From the NCBI RefSeq assembly GCF_006716065.1, contig NZ_VFOL01000001.1:4464001-4528000 (forward strand): a stretch of DNA of 64,000 bases, in the 5' to 3' direction. How positions within the stretch are numbered: the stretch's first letter is position 1; every line of letters begins with the position of its first letter. This document shows, piece by piece, positions 1-10,577 of this stretch. Made by a program: the position numbers and the translations under genes. The DNA comes from Salinispora arenicola. GTDB lineage: Bacteria; Actinomycetota; Actinomycetes; Mycobacteriales; Micromonosporaceae. The notes below the pieces were generated by a model that had not been told where the DNA came from, searched no databases, and worked only from the letters and a program-made list of their open reading frames with translations.

Positions 1-279
1 CTGCGGGACTCCGCAGGACGACTGTGTGAGGTCGAGCTACACGGACATCTTCCGCAGAGCGCCCTACACCCAGCCGACCACGTACAACTCACCCTGCGCC
101 GCCAGGACGACCCGGAGCTACCGCCGAAAATCGAGCGGATCGTCAACCTGACCACCGGACAGCTACTCACCCCGCGCACGGCGACGCTCTGGTCGCATCT
201 CGGACCGCCGCTGCTGCTGCAGGCCAGTCTGGGCGTGCTACTCCTGGTCGGGGTGGCCGCCTGCACCGCCGTGACGTGA
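1..279 (+). CDS. C-terminal end of an unrecognised membrane protein (5' truncated)
   Basis: The frame is open from the first base of the window to a TGA at 277-279, so only the last 92 residues are present. The visible part is polar up to about residue 65. It then has one hydrophobic segment (about residues 66-92, rich in L, G, V and A) that ends almost at the C-terminus, so the protein probably finishes in a membrane anchor. Third-position GC is high, as expected of a real gene here. I do not recognise the family and the start lies outside the window. Confidence 0.6.
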   Translation: MRDSAGRLCEVELHGHLPQSALHPADHVQLTLRRQDDPELPPKIERIVNLTTGQLLTPRTATLWSHLGPPLLLQASLGVLLLVGVAACTAVT

Positions 280-445
280 CCGGCCCGCCGAGCACCCCGG
301 TCCATACATGCGTAAGGGCACACCCACGACGCGTAACCGGTAGGAACCTCACCGATCCGGGTAGGTAGGAGAAGACCGACGGGCCTTCCGCCACCCCCCA
401 CGCTGTGCGACTGTCAGGGGGACCGGCGGTGACAGGGTGGTGGCC

Positions 446-1924
446 ATGGGCGAGGAAGTCGACGTGCGGACCTTCAACCGTGCGGATCGGGCCCGATACC
501 GCGAGAAGGTCCGCCGCTGCCTCGACGTCTTCGCCGAGATGCTGCGGGAGTCCCGATTCGACGTCGACCGGCCCACGAGCGGGCTGGAGATCGAGCTCAA
601 CCTGATCGACGATGAGTCGCTGCCAGCGATGCGCAACACCGATGTGCTGGCGGCGGTGGCCGACCCAGACTTCCAGACTGAGCTGGGCCAGTTCAACCTG
701 GAGATCAACGTGACTCCCCGGCGGCTCGCCGGCACCGGGGCGTCGGAATTCGAGCGGAAGGTACGCGACAGCCTCAACGCGGCCGAGGCCAGGGCACGCA
801 CCGTCGGCGCCCATCTGGTCATGATCGGGATCTTGCCGACGCTACGGCCGGAACACCTGACCTCGGCCACGCTCTCGGCGAATCCTCGCTTCGAACTGCT
901 CAACGAGCAGATCTTCGCCGCTCGCGGCGAAGATCTGCGAATCACCATCAATGGTGTGGAGCGGCTGGCGGTCACAGCCGACACCATCACCCCGGAAGCA
1001 GCCTGCACCAGCACCCAGTTCCACCTCCAGGTCAGCCCTGCCCAGTTCGCCGACTACTGGAACGCCGCGCAGGCGATCGCCGGTATCCAGGTGGCGCTGG
1101 GCGCGAACGCACCACTGTTCTTCGGACGGGAGCTGTGGCGGGAGACGCGGATTCCCCTGTTCGAACAGGCGACCGACACTCGAGCGGAGGAGATCAAGGC
1201 GCAGGGCGTCCGCCCCAGGGTGTGGTTCGGCGAACGCTGGATCACCACGGTCTTCGACCTGTTCGAGGAGAACGTCCGCTACTTCCCCGCGTTACTGCCC
1301 GTCTGCGACCCGGAGGACCCCGCCGAGGCGATCGCCGCCGGCGCCGTGCCGAGGCTCGCCGAGCTGCGCCTGCACAACGGCACCATCTACCGGTGGAACC
1401 GGCCGGTCTATGACGTGCTGAACGGACGGCCGCACCTCCAGCTGGAGAACCGGGTGCTACCGGCCGGGCCCACGGTCGTGGACACCGTCGCGAACGGGGC
1501 CTTCTTCTTCGGTCTCGTCCGCGCGCTGGCGGAGAGTGACCGCCCACTGTGGTCGCAGATGTCGTTCAGCGCCGCCGAGGAGAACTTCACCACCTGCGCC
1601 CGGTACGGCATCGACGCGCAGATCTTCTGGCCGGGCCTCGGCTACCTGCCGGTCACCGAGCTGGTGCTACGCCGGTTGCTGCCCCTGGCCTACCACGGGC
1701 TGAACCGCTGGGGAGTGGACCCGAACGAGCGCGATCGCCTGCTGGGCATCATCGAGCAGCGTTGCCTCACCGGTCGCAACGGCGCCAGTTGGCAGGTGGC
1801 CACACTGCACCGGCTTGAGTCCGCCGACCATCTGGGGCGACCCGAGGCACTACGCGAGGTGGTCCGCCACTACGTGGATCTCATGCACAGCAACCGACCG
1901 GCCCACGAGTGGCCCCTGCCCTGA
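446..1924 (+). CDS. Glutamate-cysteine ligase-like enzyme (GCS2 / YbdK family)
   Basis: A 492-residue protein of the GCS2 carboxylate-amine ligase family, which forms an amide bond between glutamate and an amine with ATP. The N-terminal GLEIELN segment (around residues 46-52) supplies the acidic residues that bind ATP-Mg in this family. QFNLEINVTP follows near residue 88, and LHNGTIYRWNRPVYD and HLQLENRVLP lie near residues 310-350. I chose the ATG at 446 because it follows a GGGTGG purine run; GTG at 437 is an in-frame alternative. The substrate cannot be read from sequence. It is distinct from the EgtA-type ligase encoded at 35052-36287, so the window holds two ligases of this superfamily. 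A soluble cytoplasmic location is inferred. Confidence 0.8.
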   Translation: MGEEVDVRTFNRADRARYREKVRRCLDVFAEMLRESRFDVDRPTSGLEIELNLIDDESLPAMRNTDVLAAVADPDFQTELGQFNLEINVTPRRLAGTGASEFERKVRDSLNAAEARARTVGAHLVMIGILPTLRPEHLTSATLSANPRFELLNEQIFAARGEDLRITINGVERLAVTADTITPEAACTSTQFHLQVSPAQFADYWNAAQAIAGIQVALGANAPLFFGRELWRETRIPLFEQATDTRAEEIKAQGVRPRVWFGERWITTVFDLFEENVRYFPALLPVCDPEDPAEAIAAGAVPRLAELRLHNGTIYRWNRPVYDVLNGRPHLQLENRVLPAGPTVVDTVANGAFFFGLVRALAESDRPLWSQMSFSAAEENFTTCARYGIDAQIFWPGLGYLPVTELVLRRLLPLAYHGLNRWGVDPNERDRLLGIIEQRCLTGRNGASWQVATLHRLESADHLGRPEALREVVRHYVDLMHSNRPAHEWPLP

Positions 1925-2116
1925 CCGCTGCCCGGCCTGGCCGGAGCCCGGATCGGCCCGGCGGTTTCCCGGACCGGTCCGCCGTGGGACTGGACGCGGC
2001 CCGGCGTGGGACCGGACGCAGGTGCCGCCACGAGTTGGTGACGCCGGACCGCCCGACGGTCCGATCCCGGTCGGGCTCGGGTTGCCGACCCGGCGCCTGC
2101 CTGCGACTGTCGGCGC

Positions 2117-2710
2117 ATGCCGCAGCCGACCCTGCACACCGACCGTCTGCTCCTGGTGCCGCTCGCCGACCGACATCTCGACCTGTCGGTCCGGCTCAAC
2201 TCCGACCCCGAGGTTCTCCACCACCTGTACGGTCGGGCCCTTGGCCGGGACGAGGCGGTCGCGACGCACGAACGATGGCTGGCCCGAGCCGACGAGGTGG
2301 ACAGCCTCGGCTACTGGGCAGCATTCGCCACCGCCGGCCCGCCCGGCTCGGCGGACGGGGACGACGGCACCTTCGTCGGGGTCCTGATGCTTCCCCCGAC
2401 GCACGGCACGGACCAGCTTCCCGGACCACATGTCGCCGCGTTGGGCTACCGCCTCGTCCGTCGGTCCTGGGGGCAGGGCTTGGCCAGCGAAGGGGCGCGA
2501 GCCCTCCTACGGCACGCCTTCGACACTGTCGGGCAGCACCGGGTGGTGGCGCAGACGATGGCTGTGCACCTCACGTCGCGGCGGGTGATGGAGGCGGTCG
2601 GCATGCGGTACGTCCGCACGTACTTTCCGGCTTGGGATGACCCGCTGCCGGGGGCGGACAAGGGCGAGGTCGAGTACGAGCTGACCCGAGAGATGTGGGT
2701 GACACGCTGA
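2117..2710 (+). CDS. GNAT N-acetyltransferase, RimJ/RimL type
   Basis: A 197-residue GNAT-fold acetyltransferase that would move an acetyl group from acetyl-CoA to an amine, as in ribosomal-protein or small-molecule acetylation. The opening LHTDRLLLVPL is the typical RimJ/RimL beginning. The acetyl-CoA loop is RRSWGQGLASEGARALL (about residues 116-132), and SRRVMEAVGMRYVRTY follows at the usual C-terminal position. The acceptor is unknown. It reads convergently with the protease gene and ends just before a strong hairpin. The 192 bases upstream, after the ligase gene, hold nothing I recognise. Confidence 0.85.
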   Translation: MPQPTLHTDRLLLVPLADRHLDLSVRLNSDPEVLHHLYGRALGRDEAVATHERWLARADEVDSLGYWAAFATAGPPGSADGDDGTFVGVLMLPPTHGTDQLPGPHVAALGYRLVRRSWGQGLASEGARALLRHAFDTVGQHRVVAQTMAVHLTSRRVMEAVGMRYVRTYFPAWDDPLPGADKGEVEYELTREMWVTR

Positions 2711-2715
2711 CGCGG

Positions 2716-2741
2716 GGAGCCCCGGCCGCAGCCGGGGCTCC
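2716..2741. terminator. Hairpin terminator between convergent genes
   Basis: A perfect 11-bp stem (2716-2726 with 2731-2741) closes a 4-base loop, six bases after the acetyltransferase stop and 15 bases before the protease stop on the other strand. No clear U-tract follows, as is common in actinomycetes, so it may act in both directions. Confidence 0.7.
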
Positions 2742-2756
2742 GCTCTGCGCTGTTGT

Positions 2757-3764
2757 TCACGCCGGAGACAGACCCTCGGCGTAGTCGTAGAGGCTCTTGA
2801 TGTCGTCGTCGAAGTACGGCCCGTCGAACTGACCGTTGCCCGGATTGTCGCCGTGACTCACCACGCTGTTGATGTATCCGTAACCGGTCTGGTCGTCGTA
2901 TTCCTGCAGCCAGGGGCCGCCGCTGGAGCCGTACGTCATGGAGCACCACATTCGGATCTGCTGGCCACCGGCGTGCCAGGTGCCGCCCTGGCAGTACACC
3001 TGGACTTGGCCACCGCCGATGTTCCCCGGGTAGCCGAGCGCGGTCACGAGGCTGATGTTGTAACCCCAGTTCCAGCGCATACCATTACCACCGACGGTCT
3101 CGACCACCTTCAGGCCCCAGTTACCGCCGTTGTTCATGATGGCGATGCCCATGTCCTCGTCAAAGCTGCTGTTGTTGACCCACGCGGTACGGGCGGTCAG
3201 GCCGTAGGCCACGAAGACGCCGAACGGACTCACGCCGTTGCGGTATCGCGGCACGAACTGCCAGTTGCTGTACCACTGCCCACCCCGGCCCTGGTGCACG
3301 CAGTGCCCGGCAGTCATGACCAGCCGCCGCTTGCCGCTGGCCACCGTGCTCGCCGAACACGAGTACTGGTTACCGGCCGGATCGGTGAAGTAGACCTTCC
3401 CGACCGTCTGCGATTCGTTGAGCTGGATGCTGGCGTCATCACTCGTGGCGATACTCGCCCGCACCGGCGCCACTGAGCCCGCCGTGCCGGTGGACTCCGG
3501 CACCCGGCTCGTCGCCTCGGTGGCACCCTTCGGTTTCACGAAGTCCAGATCGACGGCGCCGGCCATCCGCTCCGCCGTCCAGTACTCGGTGACCTCGTTG
3601 GCGATCTTCTCGTTGGTGATCGCCCGGCCGTCAGTGGTGCGGGCGACGGTGCTCGTGTTGCCGTTGCGATCCGTGGTCTGCTTCGCCTCGGCGACCACCG
3701 GTCCGGTCACGACCAGCGCGAGCGCCAGGCCGGCTGGCACAGACCATCGCAGGATTGACTTCAA
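2757..3764 (-). CDS. Secreted trypsin-like serine protease
   Basis: A 335-residue exported chymotrypsin-fold protease. It has a signal peptide (MKSILRW then a hydrophobic core, cleavage likely after AEA near residue 27), a propeptide-like stretch to about residue 110, and the catalytic domain. The triad is His154 in TAGHC, Asp204 in DEDMG and Ser281 in GSSGGPW. I place the start at TTG 3764, which has an AAGGGGAG ribosome site four bases upstream; the longer in-frame ATG at 3806 has none and would put charged residues ahead of the signal peptide. The substrate is unknown. The AT-richer DNA upstream (about 3820-3960) probably holds its promoter. Confidence 0.88.
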   Translation of the reverse strand: MKSILRWSVPAGLALALVVTGPVVAEAKQTTDRNGNTSTVARTTDGRAITNEKIANEVTEYWTAERMAGAVDLDFVKPKGATEATSRVPESTGTAGSVAPVRASIATSDDASIQLNESQTVGKVYFTDPAGNQYSCSASTVASGKRRLVMTAGHCVHQGRGGQWYSNWQFVPRYRNGVSPFGVFVAYGLTARTAWVNNSSFDEDMGIAIMNNGGNWGLKVVETVGGNGMRWNWGYNISLVTALGYPGNIGGGQVQVYCQGGTWHAGGQQIRMWCSMTYGSSGGPWLQEYDDQTGYGYINSVVSHGDNPGNGQFDGPYFDDDIKSLYDYAEGLSPA

Positions 3765-4465
3765 GGTTCTCCCCTTTCTTGCACTCGAAGCAAGCCATCG
3801 CAACATATCGACTCATGTAAGCGTGAGACAACGCGCTACCACCGCAGATAATTGACACTATCCATTGACCACTGTCGAGATAGATCATCCCGTTCGGATC
3901 CTACTTCACGACTCCGATTGTTAATATAGTTACGCTAACATTGATACACGGGAATCCCGAGCGCGGGAAATGGTGTCGATGCGATCTGTCACCGATTCCA
4001 CCCGCAACACTCGTGGATGACAACCACCGGGATCGGTGGTGGCAGAAATGTATCGCGAATAAAGCGAACACAGTGCGGTATGACGTATTCGGCCGACCTT
4101 GCCGGAAACGAATCGGCCCCTACGCGTCGCCCGACGACAGGGAGAAGGCGTCGCGGTTGGCGTGGTGGCCGAGCCGCACCCCGCAGACCCGCCGGGACCG
4201 ATACGCCCGCTACGAGCGGCTCCTCGCTGGTTGGACCACCAGGCACCGACCCGACCTCGCCCGGCTGCTGACCGGGTTCACCTCGCCGATCAGCAGCGAC
4301 CTACCCTGCTCCGACCCACAGAGCACCAACGAGACATGAACGCATGCGCGGTCGACCACACGGTGGTCACCGTATGCAATGACACAATCCCGGCCACCGG
4401 CTCCCGGTCGCCGGCCGGCCGGGGAAGCTCGGCCGGTGGCGACGAAGCGTTGCCCCGGCCTCGGC
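3765..4465. other. Gene-poor 0.7-kb interval
   Basis: This stretch separates the protease start from the NmrA-type gene end. Positions 3820-4080 are noticeably AT-rich for the window and include the likely protease promoter. The remainder has normal GC and contains one weak coding candidate on the plus strand, listed separately. I see no repeat, RNA gene or mobile element. Confidence 0.5.
4073..4339 (+). CDS. Doubtful small hypothetical gene or remnant
   Basis: An open frame with a possible GTG start at 4073 (the frame stays open back to 3941) ends with TGA at 4337-4339. From about 4140 the codons are strongly GC-ending and encode an arginine-rich stretch such as RRDRYARYERLLAGW, which looks more like protein than chance. 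No ribosome binding site and no family are evident, and the part before 4100 does not look coding. It could be the 3' end of a decayed gene or an accident of high GC. Confidence 0.25.
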   Translation: MRYDVFGRPCRKRIGPYASPDDREKASRLAWWPSRTPQTRRDRYARYERLLAGWTTRHRPDLARLLTGFTSPISSDLPCSDPQSTNET

Positions 4466-5329
4466 TCAGGCGCGGACCTGAGCAAGCCAGTCGGCGACGG
4501 CACGTGGAGCGATGCCGAGGAGATGCTGCGCGCTGTTCTCCTCCGCGATGGTGTTCCCGGCCTGGGCGTTCAACAGCTCGTACAGACCCACCACACCGGC
4601 GCTGGCAGCGGCACCGAAGAGCGGGGTGATCAAGCCACCGAACACGGCCGGCGTGATGGCCGCATAGCGCACGTCGGTGCCCAGATAGGCGGAGAACCCG
4701 TCGGCCAGGTCAGTCCCGGCCAAGCCGGGTCGATGCCCGACAGCGACCGTACCCACGACGGTCACGTCAGTCAGTAGCCGGGCGACGACGTCCGCGACAT
4801 CCAGGTGGGAACTCCACGACACCGGATACGCTCCTGGAAGCGGATAACGCAGGATCCCCTCCGCCCGGACGGGCCCCGCGACGACGGGCAGCAGCAGATT
4901 CTCCAGGTAGAGACGCGGAGCAACGACCGCCGTCGAGATCCCACTCGCCTCGACCCCGCGAATGAGGCCGATGATCGGGCTTTCCGGTGCGGCTTGCAGC
5001 GGCGTCCCGGGCTGGTCGACGATCTGACCACTGGTGGAGATGACCACCCGGCGGGGTCGGGCCCTCGCGACTGCCGCCGCGACCACGTCGGCGTACCTGC
5101 CGAGGTCGGCCGGTGCGCCCAACGGTAGGTGGACGAACACACCATCCGCGCCCGTGTAGGCCGCGGCCAACGAGTCGACGTCCGCCAGGTCGACCTCGGC
5201 CGACTCGAATCCGTCGGGCACCGAGGTGGTGTCGCGGACTGCCGCGACCACTTGCCTTCCCGCGGCCCGAAGGGCGGACAGGACGGGGAAGCCCTGGGCG
5301 CCGGTCGCGCCATGCACAATGTATGACAT
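4466..5329 (-). CDS. NmrA-like NAD(P)-binding reductase (atypical SDR)
   Basis: A 287-residue Rossmann-fold protein of the NmrA / NAD(P)H-binding atypical short-chain dehydrogenase group. The dinucleotide motif GATGAQG lies at residues 8-14. HGATG at the extreme N-terminus and STSGQIVDQPGTPL near residue 98 fit family members such as QOR2 or NmrA-type redox sensors. The SDR YxxxK pair is not obvious, so it may bind cofactor as a sensor rather than act as a reductase. It stands alone and reads from ATG 5329. No regulator gene is adjacent, although such genes often pair with HxlR regulators. Confidence 0.78.
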   Translation of the reverse strand: MSYIVHGATGAQGFPVLSALRAAGRQVVAAVRDTTSVPDGFESAEVDLADVDSLAAAYTGADGVFVHLPLGAPADLGRYADVVAAAVARARPRRVVISTSGQIVDQPGTPLQAAPESPIIGLIRGVEASGISTAVVAPRLYLENLLLPVVAGPVRAEGILRYPLPGAYPVSWSSHLDVADVVARLLTDVTVVGTVAVGHRPGLAGTDLADGFSAYLGTDVRYAAITPAVFGGLITPLFGAAASAGVVGLYELLNAQAGNTIAEENSAQHLLGIAPRAVADWLAQVRA

Positions 5330-5427
5330 ACCGTAATTAGTGCATATCGCGACCTAGCTGCGCCACCACTGGTGGACTGTCCGGCGGCTCCGCCAGGGCC
5401 ACCCGGAACACGTTGCGGCACCGTGAC

Positions 5428-5472
5428 GGACGACAGCCGTTGACCCAACTGCGAGGTCAACGGCTGTCGTCC
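5428..5472 (-). terminator. Terminator of the citrate synthase gene
   Basis: A perfect 18-bp inverted repeat (5428-5445 with 5455-5472, 9-base loop) starts 28 bases past the citrate synthase stop. It sits upstream of the NmrA-like gene, so its main role is ending gltA transcription. Confidence 0.8.
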
Positions 5473-5500
5473 CGGCGGGCCGAGCGGGAGTTCCTTCCGC

Positions 5501-6784
<1,284 letters not shown>

Positions 6785-7085
6785 GTGCGTCCTCGCTTCG
6801 CCGACAGATCTTCTCCGTTGAATTTCCTTCGCTTTTACCGTATTCATGCTTCCCGGGACACCGCCCGCGATGGTTCGCCGGTGAGGTATGCGTCACCCAT
6901 TTTCCCGGCCGACGGTCCAGGAAACACCGAGCTGCCGACCACCGTCGAGCGGCAGATCAGCCCGGGGCAGGACAGGGCGAGCTAAAGCGACCGGGCTACA
7001 GAAACCGGTTAAGAGCAGCGCAGTACACCACGAAATGGACAGCGCGACGAGGCGCCCGGGTGGGCCGAGACTGCCGGCGCCGCAG

Positions 7086-9167
7086 TCAGGAGAGCGCGAG
7101 CCGGTTCAGCGTGCCATCGGCGGAGACGAGGAACAGGCCGAGGCGGTTGACCCCGGACCGGAAGAGTCGGTCGTCGGCAATCAGGGCCGCGAACCGGCGC
7201 CCGCCCTCGTCCCGGGGAACCACCGGCACCACAACGGCGACCCGGTCGTTGACGGCGACCGCCAGCGGGGTGCCGTCGGGGATGTCGTCGGGCAGATCAC
7301 CCCAGACCAACGCGGGCAGCGAGCCGCGGTCTGGGTCCACCTCGCGAAAGGCGGCCAGGTTCCCGACCCGGGCCGAGCCTGCCACCGGCTGGTCCGGCAC
7401 GGTGGTACCGACCAGCGGATGCGGCGCGGCGGGCGGTATCGCGGCGGGAACCCCACCGTTGATCGGAGTCGGCTGGGCGGGCCGGTCATAGAAGACCTTG
7501 CCCGCCTCGGCCCGGGGCGCCTCCCGCGCCGACTGGCCGTCGACCGACCAGGGCAGCCGGATCGCCGCCTCGTCGGCAAGGGTGGGCAGCAGGTCGACAT
7601 GCTGCCAGTTCCGGTCGTCGAGCCGGCCGGTACGCTGCCCGGGGTACTTGACAAACAGCGGCACCCAGGCCACCTCGTCAGCGGCGGCCTCGATGGCGCC
7701 CATCCCCCGCCCCTGCGCCCCCTTGGTGAAGCTCACCCCGTGGTCGGCGGTGACCGCCAGCAGGGCATCGTCGTACAGTCCGGTGGCGCGCAGCGTACGC
7801 AGAGTTTCGCCGATCAGCCGGTCGGTGTACCCGAGTTGGGCCAGGTGCCGCTCGCGGGCCAACTCCACCCAGCCCTCCCCCTCGTTCGGGAAGTCCTCGG
7901 GTGCCTCGTAGCGCACGCCCGAGGGCAGGTACGCCCACGGCGAATGCGGCATCAGCAGGTGCAGGAAGTGCAGGGTTGGGCGGTCAGACGGCCGGAGCCC
8001 GGCGAGGAAGCTGCTGAACCGGGCCGGCTGGTTGGCGTTCAACCGGTCCCAGCGGAACTTCGGATCGTCCGGGATGGGCTCGGCGGCGTCGATGCCCGCC
8101 TCCGCGGCGGTCCGCTCCCGGTACGAGTCGGCGGGATCGACCCGGCTGTCCGCCGGCGCGGAGAGCCGGGCCAGCAGTTTCGTGCTCTCCCGTACCAGCA
8201 CCCCCATCCCCTGCTCCCGGTCCGGCGGTGTGTCGCAGCGGCTGGGCGGACAGAGGCGGGTGATGCTCTCCTCGGCACGAATGTCGTACAGGCCGCCGAA
8301 CGCGGTGAACAGGTTGTCCGGGTGCTGCGAGTAGTGTGGGGCCGCCCCGGTGGCCGGATAGCGGCCGGTCAACATTGCCGGCAGCGCGTACGGGGTCCAG
8401 CCGCTGACCCCGGTCGCGTTGCGGTACCAGGTCGAGCCGGCGGCCAGCTCCGCGAAGTGCGGGAACCGAGCCGCGTCGATCCGACCGTTCGGGGCCAGCA
8501 GGGAAACCAGGGGCAGCTCGTCGAGGACCAGCAGGACCACCGGTGGGTGACCGCCGGCGCGGGCCAACCCGGCGGCACCACCGTCCCCGCGCGGCAACAC
8601 CACGGTCGAGGTCGGGGAGGCAACCAGGAACAACACGACGAAGACCGCCGGCCCGACCGCCGCGACCCGCAGCACCCGCCCCAGGGCGCGCCAACGCCGG
8701 TAGGCGGCCACAACGGCCGCCGCGACGACAACCGCCAGCACCAACAGCGGTAGGCCCCGCACTGGTGTCGTGTGTCGACCGACCTGCACGGCCAGTGCGG
8801 TGAGCAGGAGACCCACGAGCAGTGCGTGGGTCAGTTTCCGGGCGGTGCGGCCGGCCAACCGCGATGCCGCCGCGACTAGACCGACCGCGACGGTCGGCAC
8901 GATCGCCACCAGTGCGACCAACTGCAGAATCTCACCCCGGCCGGCACGATGGAACAGGAAGAAGTCCGGACTGCGGCCGAGCACGTCCAGCAACGGCTGA
9001 GTGACCGCGAGCCCGAGCAGTGCGGTGATCTCCAGCAGCCGGCCGCCCTCCGCTCGCCAGCCACGCCGTGACCCACCGTCGGGAGCCGCTGGTCCGGCCG
9101 ATCGACCCACGTGGGTACCGCCGTCCTCGGGAGGTGCCGGTTCGGGCGTGGCGGGCTGATCAGCCAC
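7086..9167 (-). CDS. Membrane sulfatase-like enzyme (alkaline phosphatase superfamily)
   Basis: A 693-residue protein with several membrane segments in residues 45-200 followed by a large alkaline-phosphatase-superfamily domain. VLLVLDELP gives the first metal-binding acid. The nucleophile region reads SGWTPYALPAMLTG, so Thr stands where true sulfatases have a formylglycine-forming Cys/Ser; this is closer to LtaS or phosphoethanolamine-transferase-type enzymes. TADHGVSF supplies the later metal ligands. It probably cleaves or transfers a phosphate/sulfate-linked group on an envelope polymer, with the active site outside the membrane. It starts at GTG 9167, overlapping the methyltransferase end by 8 bases, so the two are translationally coupled. 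Confidence 0.8.
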   Translation of the reverse strand: MADQPATPEPAPPEDGGTHVGRSAGPAAPDGGSRRGWRAEGGRLLEITALLGLAVTQPLLDVLGRSPDFFLFHRAGRGEILQLVALVAIVPTVAVGLVAAASRLAGRTARKLTHALLVGLLLTALAVQVGRHTTPVRGLPLLVLAVVVAAAVVAAYRRWRALGRVLRVAAVGPAVFVVLFLVASPTSTVVLPRGDGGAAGLARAGGHPPVVLLVLDELPLVSLLAPNGRIDAARFPHFAELAAGSTWYRNATGVSGWTPYALPAMLTGRYPATGAAPHYSQHPDNLFTAFGGLYDIRAEESITRLCPPSRCDTPPDREQGMGVLVRESTKLLARLSAPADSRVDPADSYRERTAAEAGIDAAEPIPDDPKFRWDRLNANQPARFSSFLAGLRPSDRPTLHFLHLLMPHSPWAYLPSGVRYEAPEDFPNEGEGWVELARERHLAQLGYTDRLIGETLRTLRATGLYDDALLAVTADHGVSFTKGAQGRGMGAIEAAADEVAWVPLFVKYPGQRTGRLDDRNWQHVDLLPTLADEAAIRLPWSVDGQSAREAPRAEAGKVFYDRPAQPTPINGGVPAAIPPAAPHPLVGTTVPDQPVAGSARVGNLAAFREVDPDRGSLPALVWGDLPDDIPDGTPLAVAVNDRVAVVVPVVPRDEGGRRFAALIADDRLFRSGVNRLGLFLVSADGTLNRLALS

Positions 9168-10572
9168 TCAAGACCACCCGGTAGAGCGTCCGGCTTCCCG
9201 ACGGCAGGTGGAAGCGTTCCTCGACGTGGCCGTGGGTGGCGAGGAGCCGTTCGAACTCGTCGCGCCGATAGCCGGGGAAGATGTTCTCTGGCTTGTTGGC
9301 CAACAGCCGACGGGACATGGGATCCTCCGGGTGCACGAACTCCACCACGAGTCGGGTGCCCGACCGACCGAAGCCGGCCAGCCAGGCGACCACCTCCGGC
9401 AACGGCACGTTGCGCCCGATCGCCAGGTGGTGGACCACGGCCAGGGCGAGGACGACGTCGGCCCGCGCCCGGTTGGTGAAGGAAGCCCGCTCGACACCCC
9501 GCCAGCCGCCTCCCGGTGACGGGTCGGCCAGATCCATCACCAGCGGCAGGATGCGCTGTGCGCCCTCGGCTCGCAGGTCCCGATACAGCCGGTCGACCAC
9601 GCCGGGATCCTGCTCGACGGCGACGACCTGCTCGGCGTGTCGCGCGGCCAGGCGGGCGTACCGTCCGTCGTTGGCCCCGAGGTCGAGCGCCAGTCGGGTA
9701 CGGGGCCCGGCGGTCAACGCGGCGTCGACGAAGCGCTCCTTGGCAGCCCGGTCCTCGGTGGTGTAGCCGCAGGTGCGCCTGTAGTCGATCCAGTGGCTGG
9801 CTGGCGGCGGTCGATCCAAGCGGCGTACCAGGCGTTGCAGGCCGCGTACCGTGGCGACGGCGAGGTCCCGGGAGTAGCCGGCGTCGCGCAACTGGCCGCG
9901 GACCTCGGCCGTGCTGGCTCGCGCGTTGCGTCGCTGCATCGCGTCGTGCAGGTGCACGTGGGTAGGCACACCGGGCCGGAAGCGGCGGCGACCGGTGAAC
10001 ATGCGGCGCATCTGGTCGGCCTCGATGCCATCGACCCGGGCGCGCAACCACGGCCTGAAGTCCAGCCCCAGGTGGGCGCCGAGCAGCAGCGGGTAGAGCA
10101 GGGTCTGACAGAACTGACGGTAGCCGGCCCACGGTTCGCCGTCCCGGACCGGAGTGAACGAACCGATGTCGACGAAGACCGGCTCCACGCCGCGCCACTG
10201 TAGGTTGTACGCCGAGCCGTCCTTGGTGGTGAAGCCCGCGGGCAGCGCCGCCCGGAGGATGTCCAGGTGCAGTAGGGCGGCGTCGCGGAGCATGGCGTGC
10301 GACCATTCGTACGGGTGGGAGACGAATGGGATGCGTTCGTGCCGGAGCACGGCAGACCACCCCGGCGGAGCCGGGCTGGTCTCGACGGTGTCGCAGACCT
10401 TACCCGCGGCGAGGAGGGCGGCGAAGAATTCACTGCCGGCGAGGGCCCGCCACTCGGCGGCGGCCCGCTCGTCCAGCCCTCGCAGCACCTCGTCACCGTG
10501 GTGGAAGACCCGGTTTGCAGGATCCCGGAAGGAGGCCGGCTCGGCCCGTAGCTCGGGGTACGCGGATGTCAT
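9160..10572 (-). CDS. SAM-dependent methyltransferase, NoeA-like
   Basis: A 470-residue class I methyltransferase. The N-terminal 250 residues resemble the NoeA-type domain (FVSHPYEWSHAMLRDAALLH, GVEPVFVDIGSF). The C-terminal half carries the SAM pocket: LALDLGANDGRYARLAA (motif I), VVAVEQDP (acidic ribose ligand) and DVVLALAVVHHL. It starts at ATG 10572, five bases after the small membrane-peptide gene, and overlaps the sulfatase-like gene at its end. The three genes form a tight unit. The methyl acceptor is unknown; a sugar or lipid-linked surface saccharide is plausible from context. Confidence 0.82.
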   Translation of the reverse strand: MTSAYPELRAEPASFRDPANRVFHHGDEVLRGLDERAAAEWRALAGSEFFAALLAAGKVCDTVETSPAPPGWSAVLRHERIPFVSHPYEWSHAMLRDAALLHLDILRAALPAGFTTKDGSAYNLQWRGVEPVFVDIGSFTPVRDGEPWAGYRQFCQTLLYPLLLGAHLGLDFRPWLRARVDGIEADQMRRMFTGRRRFRPGVPTHVHLHDAMQRRNARASTAEVRGQLRDAGYSRDLAVATVRGLQRLVRRLDRPPPASHWIDYRRTCGYTTEDRAAKERFVDAALTAGPRTRLALDLGANDGRYARLAARHAEQVVAVEQDPGVVDRLYRDLRAEGAQRILPLVMDLADPSPGGGWRGVERASFTNRARADVVLALAVVHHLAIGRNVPLPEVVAWLAGFGRSGTRLVVEFVHPEDPMSRRLLANKPENIFPGYRRDEFERLLATHGHVEERFHLPSGSRTLYRVVLSG

Positions 10573-10577
10573 GCCGG

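Noticed and set aside
6888..8753. A 621-residue plus-strand frame
   Set aside because: It is antisense to the sulfatase-like gene, rich in R, G, P and Q, with no ribosome site or family; a high-GC artefact.
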